Source: Typha latifolia
Taxonomy: Eukaryota; Streptophyta; Magnoliopsida; Poales; Typhaceae
Assembly: GCA_019914945.1 (NCBI GenBank)
Contig: CM034100.1
Coordinates: forward strand, 15,201,096 to 15,265,095
Reading direction: 5' to 3'
Length of the DNA: 64,000 nt
Part shown: one piece after another, positions 12,271-24,790 of the stretch
How positions within the stretch are numbered: the stretch's first letter is position 1
How the letters are laid out: each line of letters opens with the position of its first letter
Notes under the pieces: generated by a model
Told to the model about the DNA's origin: nothing
What the model saw: only the letters and a program-made list of their open reading frames with translations
The model's database searches: none
Made by a program: the position numbers and the translations under genes

Positions 12271-15200
12271 ATGGCTTCCGCCAAGGTGATCGATCTCCTC
12301 TTCGTCTCCCTCCCTCCCTACATCTCTATCTCCGCTTCGTTTCTTCTATGCCGGCGAATCTAGGGTTTCATCGACCTAATGGTTTCTTTTGGGCGACACT
12401 CCCATGTGCATTCAGTCAAGGATCTTCTTGTGTTCTTGATTTGTGTTATTTTGCTCGTGCAGGTGGACAGTCGGGGCTCTTTTGGATCCAAAAGGTCTCG
12501 CAATGATGGTAGGTGGAAGTGATTTCATCTTTCTATCTTAGATTTTTCTTTTTTATTCTCGAAGTGTACGTTTCTCTTTGTGATCAGTGTGAGATTGACA
12601 GTTAGGCATTAGATATATTTTCTTGAAGGTTGTCATAGGGTTATGATGGTTATCTAATTGTTGTATTAAAAGTGGCGCGCATTGATTATTCTGTCTTTAG
12701 CTGTTTCTTGTCATCAGTTATGCAATTTCTGACGTCCATGATTGAGCTGTTTCTCTTATACAAACAGTAGCTAGTAGGACCATCCAGTAGATCAACATCT
12801 GCCATTATTTGTGTACTCTTTTGATGTTATAGTTTTTATTTTGGTTTATGATCAAGCAACTGCTTATAATTTCAGCTTCGGCAAGAGATGGGGACTGGAC
12901 TTGCCCTCAGTGCGGTAATATGAACTTCAGTTTTAGAACCGTTTGCAATCGTGGAGCATGCGGGGCACCTCGGCCAACAACTAGCCCAAGCCCAGTAAGT
13001 TCATTTCGGTCTCCTTTATACTGAGACATTTTTAGTTTAACTAAAAAGAAAGCGACATTCTTGTTGTCTTTCTACTTTTTGAAATGGACTTCTTTTGTAG
13101 CAAACTTAGCTTCCTAGTACAAGTTTTCTTTGCTAGCTTTACTAACGGTTGATAGTACCTTGAATATCTCGAGTGAACTGATACAATTCCACATCCATAT
13201 TCTTCTAAAATCAATATCAATGGAAAGCAACAGAATTTAGAGCTTCCCATAGATGTTAATGTTAGCGTTGAGCCGGCTTCTTTCTTGGCCTACCTTTTGT
13301 GGTTAAGCATGGCATTTGGGGGTTGCCTTGCAACTTTAGATATTCGGACAAGATGCTTCTGTGGATATAATATACAGAATAACACAAACCTTGTAGAATG
13401 TTCAATGTGCTTGATGTGCACTTTTCATCTAATCTGCAGTGTTTTTAGTGAAGAAAAGACAATCATTTGACGATTATTAGGTGTTCTAATATGGTAGCAA
13501 TTAGCTAATACATTATTTAGTAGGTGAAGCAGGATGGTGCTAACCAAATGAAGACCATCATGTCAGCTGCAGGTGCCATTTTGGCAAGTGCCACAAAAAA
13601 AGATTCTTCGACATAAATATCTGCTAATAGAATATGTAGATGACATTGTTTACTCTTTACAGTATAGACTTACATTCAAATGATATAGAAAATAGAAGAT
13701 GATCTTCATTTTGTTATAGCACTAACTTTTCTGCGTCCATGTGAAGTTCTTGTTGTACATGCTATTTTGGCTTGTGAGCTGGATTTTTATGTCTGTATGT
13801 ATTCATTTTTTCTTATTCTTATCAGAGAATGGGGCCAACACCTATTGCTGGAGGTTATGATCATCCAGCACCTTTCTATTATGGTGGTGTTGGGGCTCCG
13901 CCGCCCATCCCACTCGGCATATCCAGTAGCTATGGTGCTCCATTTCCACATCTTGGATTGCGTTATGACTATGGGCCAGCTGCTGGTGCTCTGGGAGCAT
14001 ATGGTCATTTTTCTTCATATGGTCCACCTGGACCAATGGGAGGTTCTCTCTCTCTCTCTCTCTCTTTCTCTCTGTAGGTGTACACATGTTACTGGGAGCT
14101 AGTGAACAGACATTATGTACATTTTCTGTTGGCATTGGAGAGTGATATTTTAATTATAGAGGTGTGCTGGAGTCCTGGACACGTGTCTTTGCCTTACTAG
14201 TGTCTTCGGTGTTGCAGGCGGCATGGGCTATGGTCCTGGCCCTGGCATGGACCGCTATGGTTATGGATTTCGAGGATCTCCAATGCCGGTTGGACTTTTA
14301 TATCGTAGATTTGTTTAATGGCTGTTCTTCGCAATTTTCCCTACATTATTCAATTATATGCGTCATTTGGCTTTTGAAGGTATCCAGTCCATGGTCTGGA
14401 GGGGCATTACTGGATAATAATGCTTCACGAAAGCGTCGTGGAGGTAACACAATAAATGGATCTTGTATTTTGTGTTTATAGGTTTATTTTTTGTTATGCT
14501 GAGATCAGCTTGTTTGGTAAATTTATTTGGTTTTGCATTAAGTCACATGTTTCTATGTATCAATGTGCTGCTCGTGTTCTAGTTATAGTTAGATTTGGTA
14601 CACACACATATTTATATCCACATGATCATCATAAAGAGCTCCCCTCCCCTCCCACTATTGTGTGAAATTGAATATGGATCACATCCTAAGGTTGAGAAGG
14701 TTCCTTGCAGATATAGTTAATGGATTTGAAAACATTATCAACTTGATATCTAGGAATTGGTGCTAGTGTTGCAAACTTGCAATTTAAATTTGGGGCTTTA
14801 AGCCAGAGTTGGCAAGCCAAACCTTCTCTGGGTATGACTTGAGAGTTGAGATATAACTTTTTCTGAGTTACTTCTAATAAATATAATAAATTCAATATTA
14901 TTGGCTTTCATTTATGTTGGTTTGGAACTTCATTAGACTTTTTCTAGTGATCTTGTTTTCTTTACTGCTTTGACTCTTTAGTATGATGGTTTCTATTGGT
15001 CATTTAATGACAGCTTTCATACTGTTCTTTATTTTGAAGTATCACCTTCATTTCTTGATCATCAGGTTAGGTGTTGTTTACAAAAGAAAAGGGAAAAAAA
15101 CAAAGCTGTTTCTCTTAACTATTCTGTCTAACTGTTATTCAGTATATGATATAGCTTACACTAGTTCTTACTTTGTGGTACCTTTTTTTTTTGTTTCTAA

Positions 15201-16713
15201 GTTTAATATTCACTTTACTTGATTGCCGTTGTTATTTAAAATTGCTAGGTCCTGATGGGCTATCAGAAGGTGATTGGATCTGTCCAAAATGTGATAATGT
15301 TAACTTTAAATTCAGAACCACTTGCAACATGAAGAAATGTGGAACTCCAAGGCCTACTTCTGTAAGCACAGTTTTCTTTTGCTTTCTTATTTCATCTTTC
15401 TATGGAATCCTCTAAGAAATAACTCTGATAAGAGATGCAAGTTCCTTCTTACCTGTTGTATTAGATTGTTCATAATCACAACTCCTGAGGGATCATTTTG
15501 CTTATGTCAACTGATGAAATGTGTAGGAAATCAACCTAGGTTAGGCCAGGATGTGTTTGTTAGGCATAGAGCAATAATGCCGCACATGCCATTTTCTCTC
15601 GGCCAAATATTTTTCTTTGAGAACAAACTCTCATGAGCCCTCTGTTGTCTGAATATGATTTACTCTTTCTGCAATTGAAATTAATGTTAGTAGAAGAAAT
15701 GCATTCAATAGGTTCCGCCTAAAGAACTCGAGAGTCGGCATATTTTCCATCGTCTGGCATGATGGCATCTTAATTTATTTATGGGCCTTATGGCCAACTA
15801 ATGGAAAGAAATTCTCTTTCAAATTGGTCATAAAGTAAACAATTGCTTGCTTGTCTAAGCTTCTCTTGACTGTAGCCCATTTTTGATGAGATTTCAGCTT
15901 GTTAATTTCAAGATTAGGTCAGCCGGATTTTGTTATTTGCTCACATTATCTGTTTATCCATGTACTGGTCAAGATGATGCATATTACACTAGATTTTTTA
16001 TCTTCAAAATCTATTTAAGCTTGCAATTTCATCCAAGTTCTATTTTTGGATGGAGGTACTAAACTTAAATTAAATATTTCCTGTATTTCTCTCTGCTTGA
16101 TATTTTGCCGGCAAATTGTTAGGCTTCTTAGTACTCGTAGCATCGTAATCTCCTTGGGGTGTTCTGTTGTTCCTAGTAGGCATGAGGATATATACACAAA
16201 CCAGCAGGTCATCCATTGAAGCAGACCAAGGTTCGTCACCTGGCAATGCTGGATCTCTCTGTATGGTCATTGCCTTTTCACATCTGAAGTGGGCATAAAG
16301 TATTCCACTTTCCTAGTAGCTGGTGTGGCATAAAGTCCTTTTGTCTGCATTAGGCGTGCTTAACCTTGTAGATGTTCCTCATTAGTAGCATAAACACATT
16401 CTGCCAGTTCATTATTAACATCTGCTGTTTATTATCTTGTTATTTAAAGTAAATTTCTTAAATGCAGATCTCAGGCATTTTAATTGTGGCAGAGATAACC
16501 TTTTTCATGCCTCTTTTTCCTCTTCCTTTCTAATGCTCTTTTGCTGTTGATTACCACCAGGCTGCTAACCGAGGTTCATCCAGCAACAAGGACTATTCAG
16601 ATGCCCCTGAAGGTAGCTGGAGCTGTACCAAATGTAACAACCTAAATTACCCCTTCCGAACAGTATGCAACAGGAAAGGATGCGGAAGCGATCGGCCTTC
16701 CACAAGCAATTAG
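12271..16713 (+). CDS. Protein with three RanBP2-type zinc fingers
   Basis: The predicted protein has 265 residues from eight exons: 12271-12285, 12463-12508, 12876-12994, 13826-14042, 14218-14288, 14380-14443, 15249-15361 and 16561-16713. It has three zinc fingers of the W-x-C-x2-C...N...C-x4-C type, with cysteines at about 30/33/44/49, 189/192/203/208 and 237/240/251/256 (DWTCPQCGNMNF, DWICPKCDNVNF, SWSCTKCNNLNY). Between fingers 1 and 2 lies a Gly/Pro/Tyr-rich low-complexity region (GPGPGMDRYGYGFRG). The layout matches plant proteins like Arabidopsis At1g67325. Fingers of this type commonly bind single-stranded RNA, so a role in RNA processing is likely but inferred. A CT microsatellite follows the donor of exon 4. 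A possible extra exon at 13524-13572 breaks frame and was left out. Confidence 0.9.
14043..14076 (+). repeat. CT microsatellite at a splice donor
   Basis: A run of CT dinucleotides starts only a few bases after the donor at 14043, in the zinc-finger gene intron. Read through, it encodes SLSLSL in one frame, which explains long spurious open frames here. Confidence 0.9.
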
Positions 16714-19682
16714 AGCTTCAATTTGATGCCCCGTTATCAATGTCTGAATTCGATATGCTACTTGACTTGACACCTTTACCAAAGTCTGAATTCGACGTGG
16801 ATACTTGCACATCATGCGGGATTTAGAGCGTAGATGAGATTATAGTGCTGGAAGCTTAGATAATCGAAAGTGCCTGTGCTCTATGCTGTTGCTTAACAAT
16901 GTCGCTAGACAATTTGGTTTGTAGTTTGCTCCATCATACCATCGATGCTATGAATGCTGGACTTCTCTAATATATACTCGAGCAGACAAAAGAATCCATG
17001 CATTATTCTTGAATGTAAGATGCCGGTAGATGCATTATATCCAAGTCTTATAGTTCTGGCCCCAAGTATGTATTGTACCATCATAGTGACCTGGTGTTCA
17101 GATAAGCTCCAGATCCCAATCACTTTATTATATCTAAAAGATGTCCAGAGGTTAGAGTTTTTAACTATTTTAAGTCTTGCTCATCAAATATTATACCTAA
17201 ACAGGCGAGTTCTAAATTTATTTATAGAATTTAGTGAGTTATATTCCATGTGGATACCACGTAACGTAAAATAATTTATATAAGTATATAAAAAAATTGA
17301 TTGTATAAAATGATGAGTAATTTTATTTATGCATAAAGAGTAAATGGTATATATATAAACTAATGTACACAATATCTAGTTTGCTACGGGTACTTGAACT
17401 CGAACTCACCTACATAGGTAAAATATGTAATGAGCTTATCTATAATGGTAAACAAAAAAATACTCATGATATTTAACAAAAATTGCACTTGACACACATG
17501 GTACAGATTTAATAACATTAGAGATGAAGGATAAAATTACTCTTTTATCCTTTTCTCTTCTCTCATATATAAATGATAACATGATCATTACTATTTACTT
17601 GATTATATATTCTTTTTGTTTTTTTTTTCTTGATAAAAAATATATATAAATATATATATTATACAACGATGGTGATTGGTGATGCATATAGTTGTCCCAC
17701 TCTTTTGGAGGATCCACGAACCCTATCCTCTCCTCCACGTGGAAACCACTAAGACCAACCATCGAACAAATCCACAAACTAAATTAATATATGCCCCCTC
17801 CATCCAATTAATTAATTACCAAAATAGCGACACGAGCCCAAAAGATCTCAATTTAAATGGACCACTCGTATTTGGGCTACCACTTGCTTACAATTAATTA
17901 ATTAATTAATTATCCCAACAAATTCCAAAATATCCATTTGATCCTCTTTTCTTTTCTTTTCTTTTTTTCTTTTTTTTTTCACAGCCTGCAGTAGGAATTG
18001 CATATTATCCTCCATAATATTGCCCATATTTCGGATATATTATCTTTGGGCCCTTGTGATGGTCCTAAACTTTGCTGAGAGTGAGGTGATAAGGAATATA
18101 ATTAATAAAAGTGTTTTAGGATTTAAATAAAATTTAAGAAAATTTATATTTAAATTTACCCCTCGTGGTTAGATTTAAATTCACTTAACCTCGTATAATT
18201 TTATTTGTGTCACTTTTATTACTATAGTTACGTGATTATATCTAAACTGAAATTATTATTTTCTCGATCGACCAAACCACGTGTTGAATTTGAGAATATA
18301 TATTTATAAACAATGTTGTAGATAATTGGATAAACTTTCTGATTATAAAATATTACTGATTAAAAATATTATATATATATATATATAATTGAATATCTTT
18401 AATTTCAACAAATTGATTAGTTAATTATGATAAAAAAAAATAAGGGTCCTAATCACATGGGTAAAACAAGGTAAATTATAATTATTTTTCCTAACTACAA
18501 GATTGATATTTAGTTCTGCCCATTAATAAGTTTCACACTTTATATTATATGATTGGAAAACCACAGCTTCAGCAATGTTGGGGTAGTATTTGGTACAAAT
18601 TAGAATTCCTCGGCAACGAATCAACTCCCCTGCCGACATCAACGACAGCTAATTAATTAAGAATATTCTTTTTCTAAAAATAAAGAAATTTTTTCATAAA
18701 CACCCTGTACTTTGTTATTATTTAGGATAATTTTCTTTTCACCATAAACTATTATTCTTTTCTAGCCCCTTAAACTTTTCTTTTTAGTATACAATTACTT
18801 CCAAAGAAATAAATATTTCTAATAGTTTAGAGGATCATTATGTAAGAAAAAAAATATTTGATGAGTAATTGTGGAAAAGAATTATCCTTATTATTTATAC
18901 TCTATCGTGTAGTTATCATAAAAATAAATTAAATTAACTATAGATGCAAAATAACATTAAGCTTATAAATAAAAATAATCTTCATTTTAAAGTAATAAAG
19001 TATTTTTTTTCTCAAATTTTACTAGCTGCTAGTGGAGTTAACTCTAGATATTTTTTAGATAGACAATGGAAGCTAAAATATAAGGGTCGAATAATAAATA
19101 TTAATAGAAGTAAAATATTGGAACATTTTTGATAAATTTTCAGAAAAAAAGAAAGAAAAGAAAAAGAAAAGAAAAAAAGAATTCTCTAAACCCCCAACAT
19201 GAATCACGTGCTCTCATGCTAGCTAACAAGAACCAACGGTACGACTGAACGCCCAGTGACACACTTTTCACGGCATATGCTTTTCGTTCAGATCTGCAGT
19301 CCATCAGAACAAATAATCAACCAACGTTTACAGCAAATTGCTTAAAAAACTTGCGAGTCACTTTCGTACACTATCCACCGCTCAATTAGTAGATAGTAGC
19401 ACCAAAACCCACTTGGCCGATACCGGATTTAGGATAAGATTCTACCTAATTAGTCATAATTTCGGGGAATTATCAACTGGGTTTCTTGCATTTTGGGGTT
19501 TTGTAGTTAGTGAGCATTGCGGCATCCGAAATGCGACAATTCCCACGTTCTTACTTGTTGTTTTCGATGCTGATTTGATAGGCAAAATGGGGTTTTTTTT
19601 TGTTGTTGTTGAACAGTTGAAGTGATTCTTAGATATTATCTGAGGAGTATATAAGTTTTGGTGTGTGCTTTATTTGAGGGTG
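16714..19682. other. Intergenic region between zinc-finger and Nudix genes
   Basis: The first few hundred bases are probably 3' UTR of the zinc-finger gene. Beyond about 17.2 kb the sequence is very AT-rich with a TA run (about 18368-18388), a TTAA-rich run near 17891-17912, a purine tract near 19141-19180 and one MITE-like inverted repeat (18679-18932). No gene is supported; the open stretch at 19338-19625 lacks an ATG start and resembles no family I know. Confidence 0.5.
18679..18932. mobile_element. MITE-like inverted-repeat element
   Basis: About 250 bp with imperfect terminal inverted repeats of some 50 bp. The left end reads ttttcataaacaccctgtac then attatttaggataattttct; the reverse complement of the right end reads ttttatgataactacacgat then aataataaggataattctt. 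The interior is AT-rich and non-coding. Non-autonomous DNA transposon inferred; no clear target-site duplication was settled. Confidence 0.6.
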
Positions 19683-22600
19683 ATGGAGAAGGTGGTGTTA
19701 GATTCGAGGTCGGAGAGGCTAATCTTAGGGAAGACATGCTCAAATTTCTTGAGGGGTCGCGAGAGATTCTCAAATTGGTTATGTTCCTCCCAGTGGAAAG
19801 GTAGTTTTCTCCATCAGCAAATGCTTTTTTTTTTTTTTTAAATTTTAAAATGAGCCATTTGTGTTTTGTTTTTACTGTTCTGCATGGATGTTTAATTAGC
19901 AAAGTTCGATGATTGATAGATAGGTTCTTGTGCAAGTAAAATCATAGAAACGCCATCTCTGCGTTTATGCATTTCCTGATTGAGTTTGATTACATGGATG
20001 AAACCTTAAGCAAAGCATTGTCCTGTTCCACACTTCTCACACAGTAATCTTTTAGTGGAATAATTTATTCAAGTCAAGTGTGATTGATGATTTCTTATTG
20101 TACAGATTACTACGATGCCTTTCAATGTGGATTCATGTAGATTGTCGTGGCACATACGAGCTTTATAAAAAGTATTAATCTTCTGAGTGTTATGATAACA
20201 AGACTGAACTCTCTCATTGTTATGAATTTTGTTTCACACTATGTGCACTATGAACTCAGTTCATACCCGCTGAGTTGGAAAGTTAGCCATCTCAATATTT
20301 GGTTTATTCTCTTTGTGCACCAGGAGCAGTGTTATGAATTTTGGTTTATTCTTCTAAAGTTGATCTATCTCCATCATTCATATTCTTATGTTTCCAATTT
20401 CAGTGTTCCCAGTGAAGGCTTCGTATGCAACTACTAGAATATCGAGTGAAAATATAGAGCCTATAGCTCCTAAGATGTTCTTGAGAAGTGATTCTTCTGA
20501 TATGAAAGGATTTAATGATTCTTCATGTTTATGGACATCCCCTACAAATGACCACATACTTGATGCTTATGAAGATGAGTATGGGGGAATCATCATCAAT
20601 CCAGACAGATTGCCATGGGAGACTAATGCTTTTGGTACTGCCCTTCAGGCTTCTCTTTCTTATTGGAAACTAATGGTAAGATCAGGCTCTTATTTATCAA
20701 TTTCATTTGTATAGCACATCATATTTCTAGTTTCCAATGGCACACAGTTGCTTTTTGAACATATAAGGTGAAGATATGTCTTGATGGAGGTGCAGATCAT
20801 ATTTGCTGACAGGCTCATATGTTCTCCATTTATACCTGTGGACATTCAGATTTTCCAGTTTTTTTATGAATCGCTAGAGAATTGGGAAAAAATATATGAA
20901 AATCGCATCTCATTTGTAGAACATTCAGATGATCAGTGAATCAGTACTTATATATCTTTCTCAGGGAAAGAAGGGAGTATGGCTTAAGTTACCACTGGAT
21001 CGATCTGAGTACGTCCCAATAGCAGTGAAGGTATGTTCTCATTAGCCATCTCCCTGATTGAAAATCTAAAGTGGTAATGCTGGCTTACATTTCTTATAAA
21101 AATTTTCTTTGTACTGTAGCATATGAAATTAATGGTAGTAGGCATGTCCTTTATTCTGACAGTTATCTTGATCTATGTATGCCATTCGAAACTGGTATCG
21201 TGACTGACAACTTTTTAACAAATATAGAAAATGCTCAAAGCATTTCTCACAGAAGTATAACTTTACCAGCATGTTATGCAGGAAGGCTTCAAGTACCACC
21301 ATGCAGAGGAAGCATATGTAATGTTAACATATTGGATTCCTGATGGACCTTGCATGCTTCCTGCCAACGCATCACATCAAGTTGGAGTTGGAGGTTTCGT
21401 GATCAATGATCAGAATGAGGTATGCCTATAATGCTACATTGGAAGAGATGATGCTTCTTCCTTTTCTGCGATGTAAGAATGTACTTACCTGATAGACTGA
21501 TACTCCATTTGTTTGTCGTGAAATGCAAATATAAGTTGCAGACTTTCCAATTTTAGCCATATTACCACATGTAATGATGTTTTATTTTGTTCTGAAGTGT
21601 CTGAAGCAATGAATTGCAACAAAAGTTGGACAATATAAATTTCTGAACTTATTCTGGAATCTTTTAAGTATAATCACAGAATTCATGTCCTGAGATAAAC
21701 TATGTATCTGTATAACGATACCAGCTTTTTTTGATTTATTATGTCCTTTCCTGGTAAAATAGAACATATGTTGCTTGTTTTAATTTTGATGGTGAATAGT
21801 CGAGGATCCTACTGTTATATTGTAAATTATGTGTATATAAAACCAATTTCATGCAGCTATGAGGATGGATCTTGACTGCCTGAAAACTTAAGGAAATTCC
21901 TGAGTGAAATGGTCACTGCTTTAGAACTTATTGCAGTATCAGTGTTCTGGTTGATACTGTGAACTGTCGGAATTTGCTTAGGGAGTAGATACTCACATGA
22001 TGACCTCAACATTTAGTATTGTGTGATGACTCTGCTCGCGGTTCTATCCTCTATGATAACCATAACCTATTAGAACTTCAAAGATGCTCACCGCCAAATA
22101 AGTGCATACATTTCAATTTTACAATTTTACTGATGCCACACTAACAAACTTTCGAAGGTGCTAGTTGTTCAAGAGAAGTATTGCGCTTCATCACTTTGTG
22201 GTGTTTGGAAACTTCCTACGGGGTTCATTCATGAGGTAACTTCTCAGCCAGAACTACAATAGCATACAATATATAATGATTAAAATCCACACTATGTCAT
22301 TCAGTATTTTCAATTTTGTAGTCTGAGGAGATCTTTGCTGGGGCTGTAAGAGAAGTTAAGGAGGAAACTGGTGTAAGGCACAAACTCATACATATTTTTG
22401 TTTTATAAATACACATTTTATGCAACTTAAGTAGGCTACCAAACTGAATGTTAATGCAACCTCTGATGCATTGTACAGATCGACACTGAATTTGTGGAAG
22501 TGATTGCATTTAGGTAATGATACTTCTGATTGCTGCATATTTTCAGAAATTTTCTAGTTTGACTCAGAAAAGCTAATGCAAATCACATTCTCAATGTCAC

Positions 22601-24016
22601 TCTTCAAGTGCAATTATTTTAGTACTTTTAGAACTGTAATATCATTCTCAAGAGGCCTAATGCACCATCCCTCTAAGTGACACCCTCCAACACACACGTG
22701 TTATATAATTAGTAACCTGAAATTCATAGGACTACTATAAAAAGAAACATGGAGCATGCATTTATGCTCATCATGTAAGACATGCAAGATTATCCTGTTG
22801 GTTTTATGAGTCTATACAAGGAAAATACTATGATTTAAGTTCTTCTGTAATCTTTTTCCCTGAGTATTATTGTCTAAATGTGCGTGTTCTCAAAAGAGTT
22901 CATTGTGAGTTAGGATTTGGTGGATCTGGGAACCTGGAGATCATTCCACTTATTTCTATACATGGTTGACATCCATTAATGCCGCCTCTTAGTTGATAGT
23001 AGTGATCTTCTGTAATGGCCTTAACTTTTGGTTGAAATGGGGCAGTGTGAACAATTTATTAGAGAAATAAAGATATTATTTTCTAGAAGTTAATTCATTG
23101 ATTTATTTCATCCTTATTAGGCATGCACATCACGTGGCATTTGAAAAATCAGATTTGTTCTTCGTCTGTATGCTGAGACCTTTATCACACAAGATCAACA
23201 TAGATGATATGGAGGTACAAGCAGCTAAGGTAAATATTGTTTTTGGTTCAGTACAAGTAGAGCATTCATATCTTTGGAACTCAGTTTTTTATTTGCTGGT
23301 TATATGATTATTGCATTGTTTTTCATTATCTCGAGGCGAGTAGGGGTTTCATGCTCCACAACTTATATACCTATTATATTGTCGTCGTTAAGGACAATGA
23401 GAATTAACATTGATTGCTTACGAACATAATAGATTCTGATGACAGGGATTAATCCAAAGAGCTCCTACTTAAATTTTTTGTTTTTCATCCTTGCTGTGCC
23501 TACCATTCTATTGCATAAAATTGCTACATGGAGCTCTTTAACAAACATATTTGTTTCTAGCAATTCACATTGTATCATCAAATGCAATTTCTCATATTAT
23601 ACCTCAGGTTCTGTCTTCCTGGTTCAATCAGCTTATACAGACTAATCAAATCGCTAAAGATTAAGACAGTACTGAATGTAGAACTCTTGTCACCATTTTA
23701 GCCACTTTTCTTTGTCCAACATATAATTTTCGTAGGGATGATTATTTCTGCAGTTGATTATTTGAGCAAATCTTCTGTCTTCTGATAGCATGTTTCTTTC
23801 TACGCCCAGTGGATGCCGCTGGCGGAATTTCTCAAGCAACCATGCATTCAGGATGACAGTATGTTCAAAAGGATCATCGACATTTGCATCGCACGTCTTG
23901 GGAAGAGATATTGCGGATTAGCGGCCCACCACATGATCTCAAAATTTGATGGAAGATCATCTTGTTTATACTATAATGTGGCAGAACCTCATGATTTTAA
24001 CTGCCAGGGCACTTGA
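19683..24016 (+). CDS. Nudix hydrolase, NUDT8-like
   Basis: The predicted protein has 357 residues from nine exons: 19683-19800, 20404-20675, 20965-21030, 21282-21419, 22158-22235, 22322-22372, 22479-22513, 23121-23229 and 23810-24016. The Nudix box GX5EX7REUXEEXGU is complete at residues 220-242 (GFIHESEE, then REVKEETGI), with the metal-binding glutamates present, so Mg-dependent hydrolysis of a nucleoside-diphosphate-linked substrate is expected. Upstream, LDAYEDEYGGIIINPDRLPW and the segment with WLKLPLDRSEYVPIAVKEGF are typical of the plant NUDT2/6/7/8 subgroup; length and N-terminal extension fit NUDT8. Substrate (NADH or ADP-ribose in relatives) cannot be told from sequence. The first exon (MEKVVLDSRSERLILG) was chosen for phase and an in-frame ATG and is the least certain part. 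Confidence 0.9.
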
Positions 24017-24790
24017 AGGATTGAAACACCTATTTTGTATATTGTTTCTTACATGCCTACACCTATTCTGTGTATAATTGGTTCTTGAACCTCACAGAGC
24101 TTTCTGTATATATTTATTAGAAAATGTTTCTATGATTAAATATTTCCATTAAGCTTCCTCAACCTTGGCCTTTTCACTTTTTTTACTCTTAAAATATAAA
24201 AACCTTACTCAAGGGTATGAAAGTCATTTTACATTCATGGTTAATTTAACTAATCGACAGGGTAACAGACTATTTTTGGAGGGTCTGAATGATAAATATT
24301 TTTACGATAGAGGGTGTAAATAATAATAAAGACAAAACATAAGGTTGCCTTCAATAAATTGTCCTATCTAGAAGTAGAACCTGCATATTCTCATATTTAT
24401 TTATTAAAGTTTTCCTTTGGCAGATGAAATCATTAAATCTATCAACTAAATGCTTGTTTAATTTGGATAATTAGTAACTAATCACTTCTTTGGTGGACTA
24501 AGCTTAAGGTTTCAACTTGGGGAGTTATTGGGAAGCTTATGTTCGGGTCCCGCACAAAAAGGCGATCGCTTTCCAACGAGTTACTTGAGCTACTTTTTCC
24601 CCCCTTTCCGCGAAAAAGGTTTGAGGAGAAGAGATCGACATAGAAATCTCCCCAATTTCTAGGGTTTCAATTTCGTGCGTGCCAGTGTGCTCGATTTGGC
24701 GAAGAATCGTCGAGCTCGAGCGCGATTTCATGGACTTGGAGAGGGGGAACCGGCCGTGAGGTTGGGGAGTTTGAAGGGTTTCTCGGTTTC
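24017..24790. other. Spacer and promoter of the DeSI-like gene
   Basis: The start is 3' UTR of the Nudix gene. Around 24170-24370 is an AT-rich segment resembling the recurring repeat ends in this window (agagggtgtaaataataata). From about 24540 GC content rises towards the next start codon, as expected of a 5' UTR. No gene is seen. Confidence 0.5.

Noticed and set aside
13829..14135. Several overlapping open frames on both strands around the CT microsatellite
   Set aside because: They are shadows of the Gly/Pro-rich exon and of the dinucleotide repeat; only the frame that splices in phase to the next exon is kept.
19338..19625. 95-codon open stretch upstream of the Nudix gene
   Set aside because: It does not begin with ATG, matches no family I know and is not needed for a phase-consistent Nudix model.
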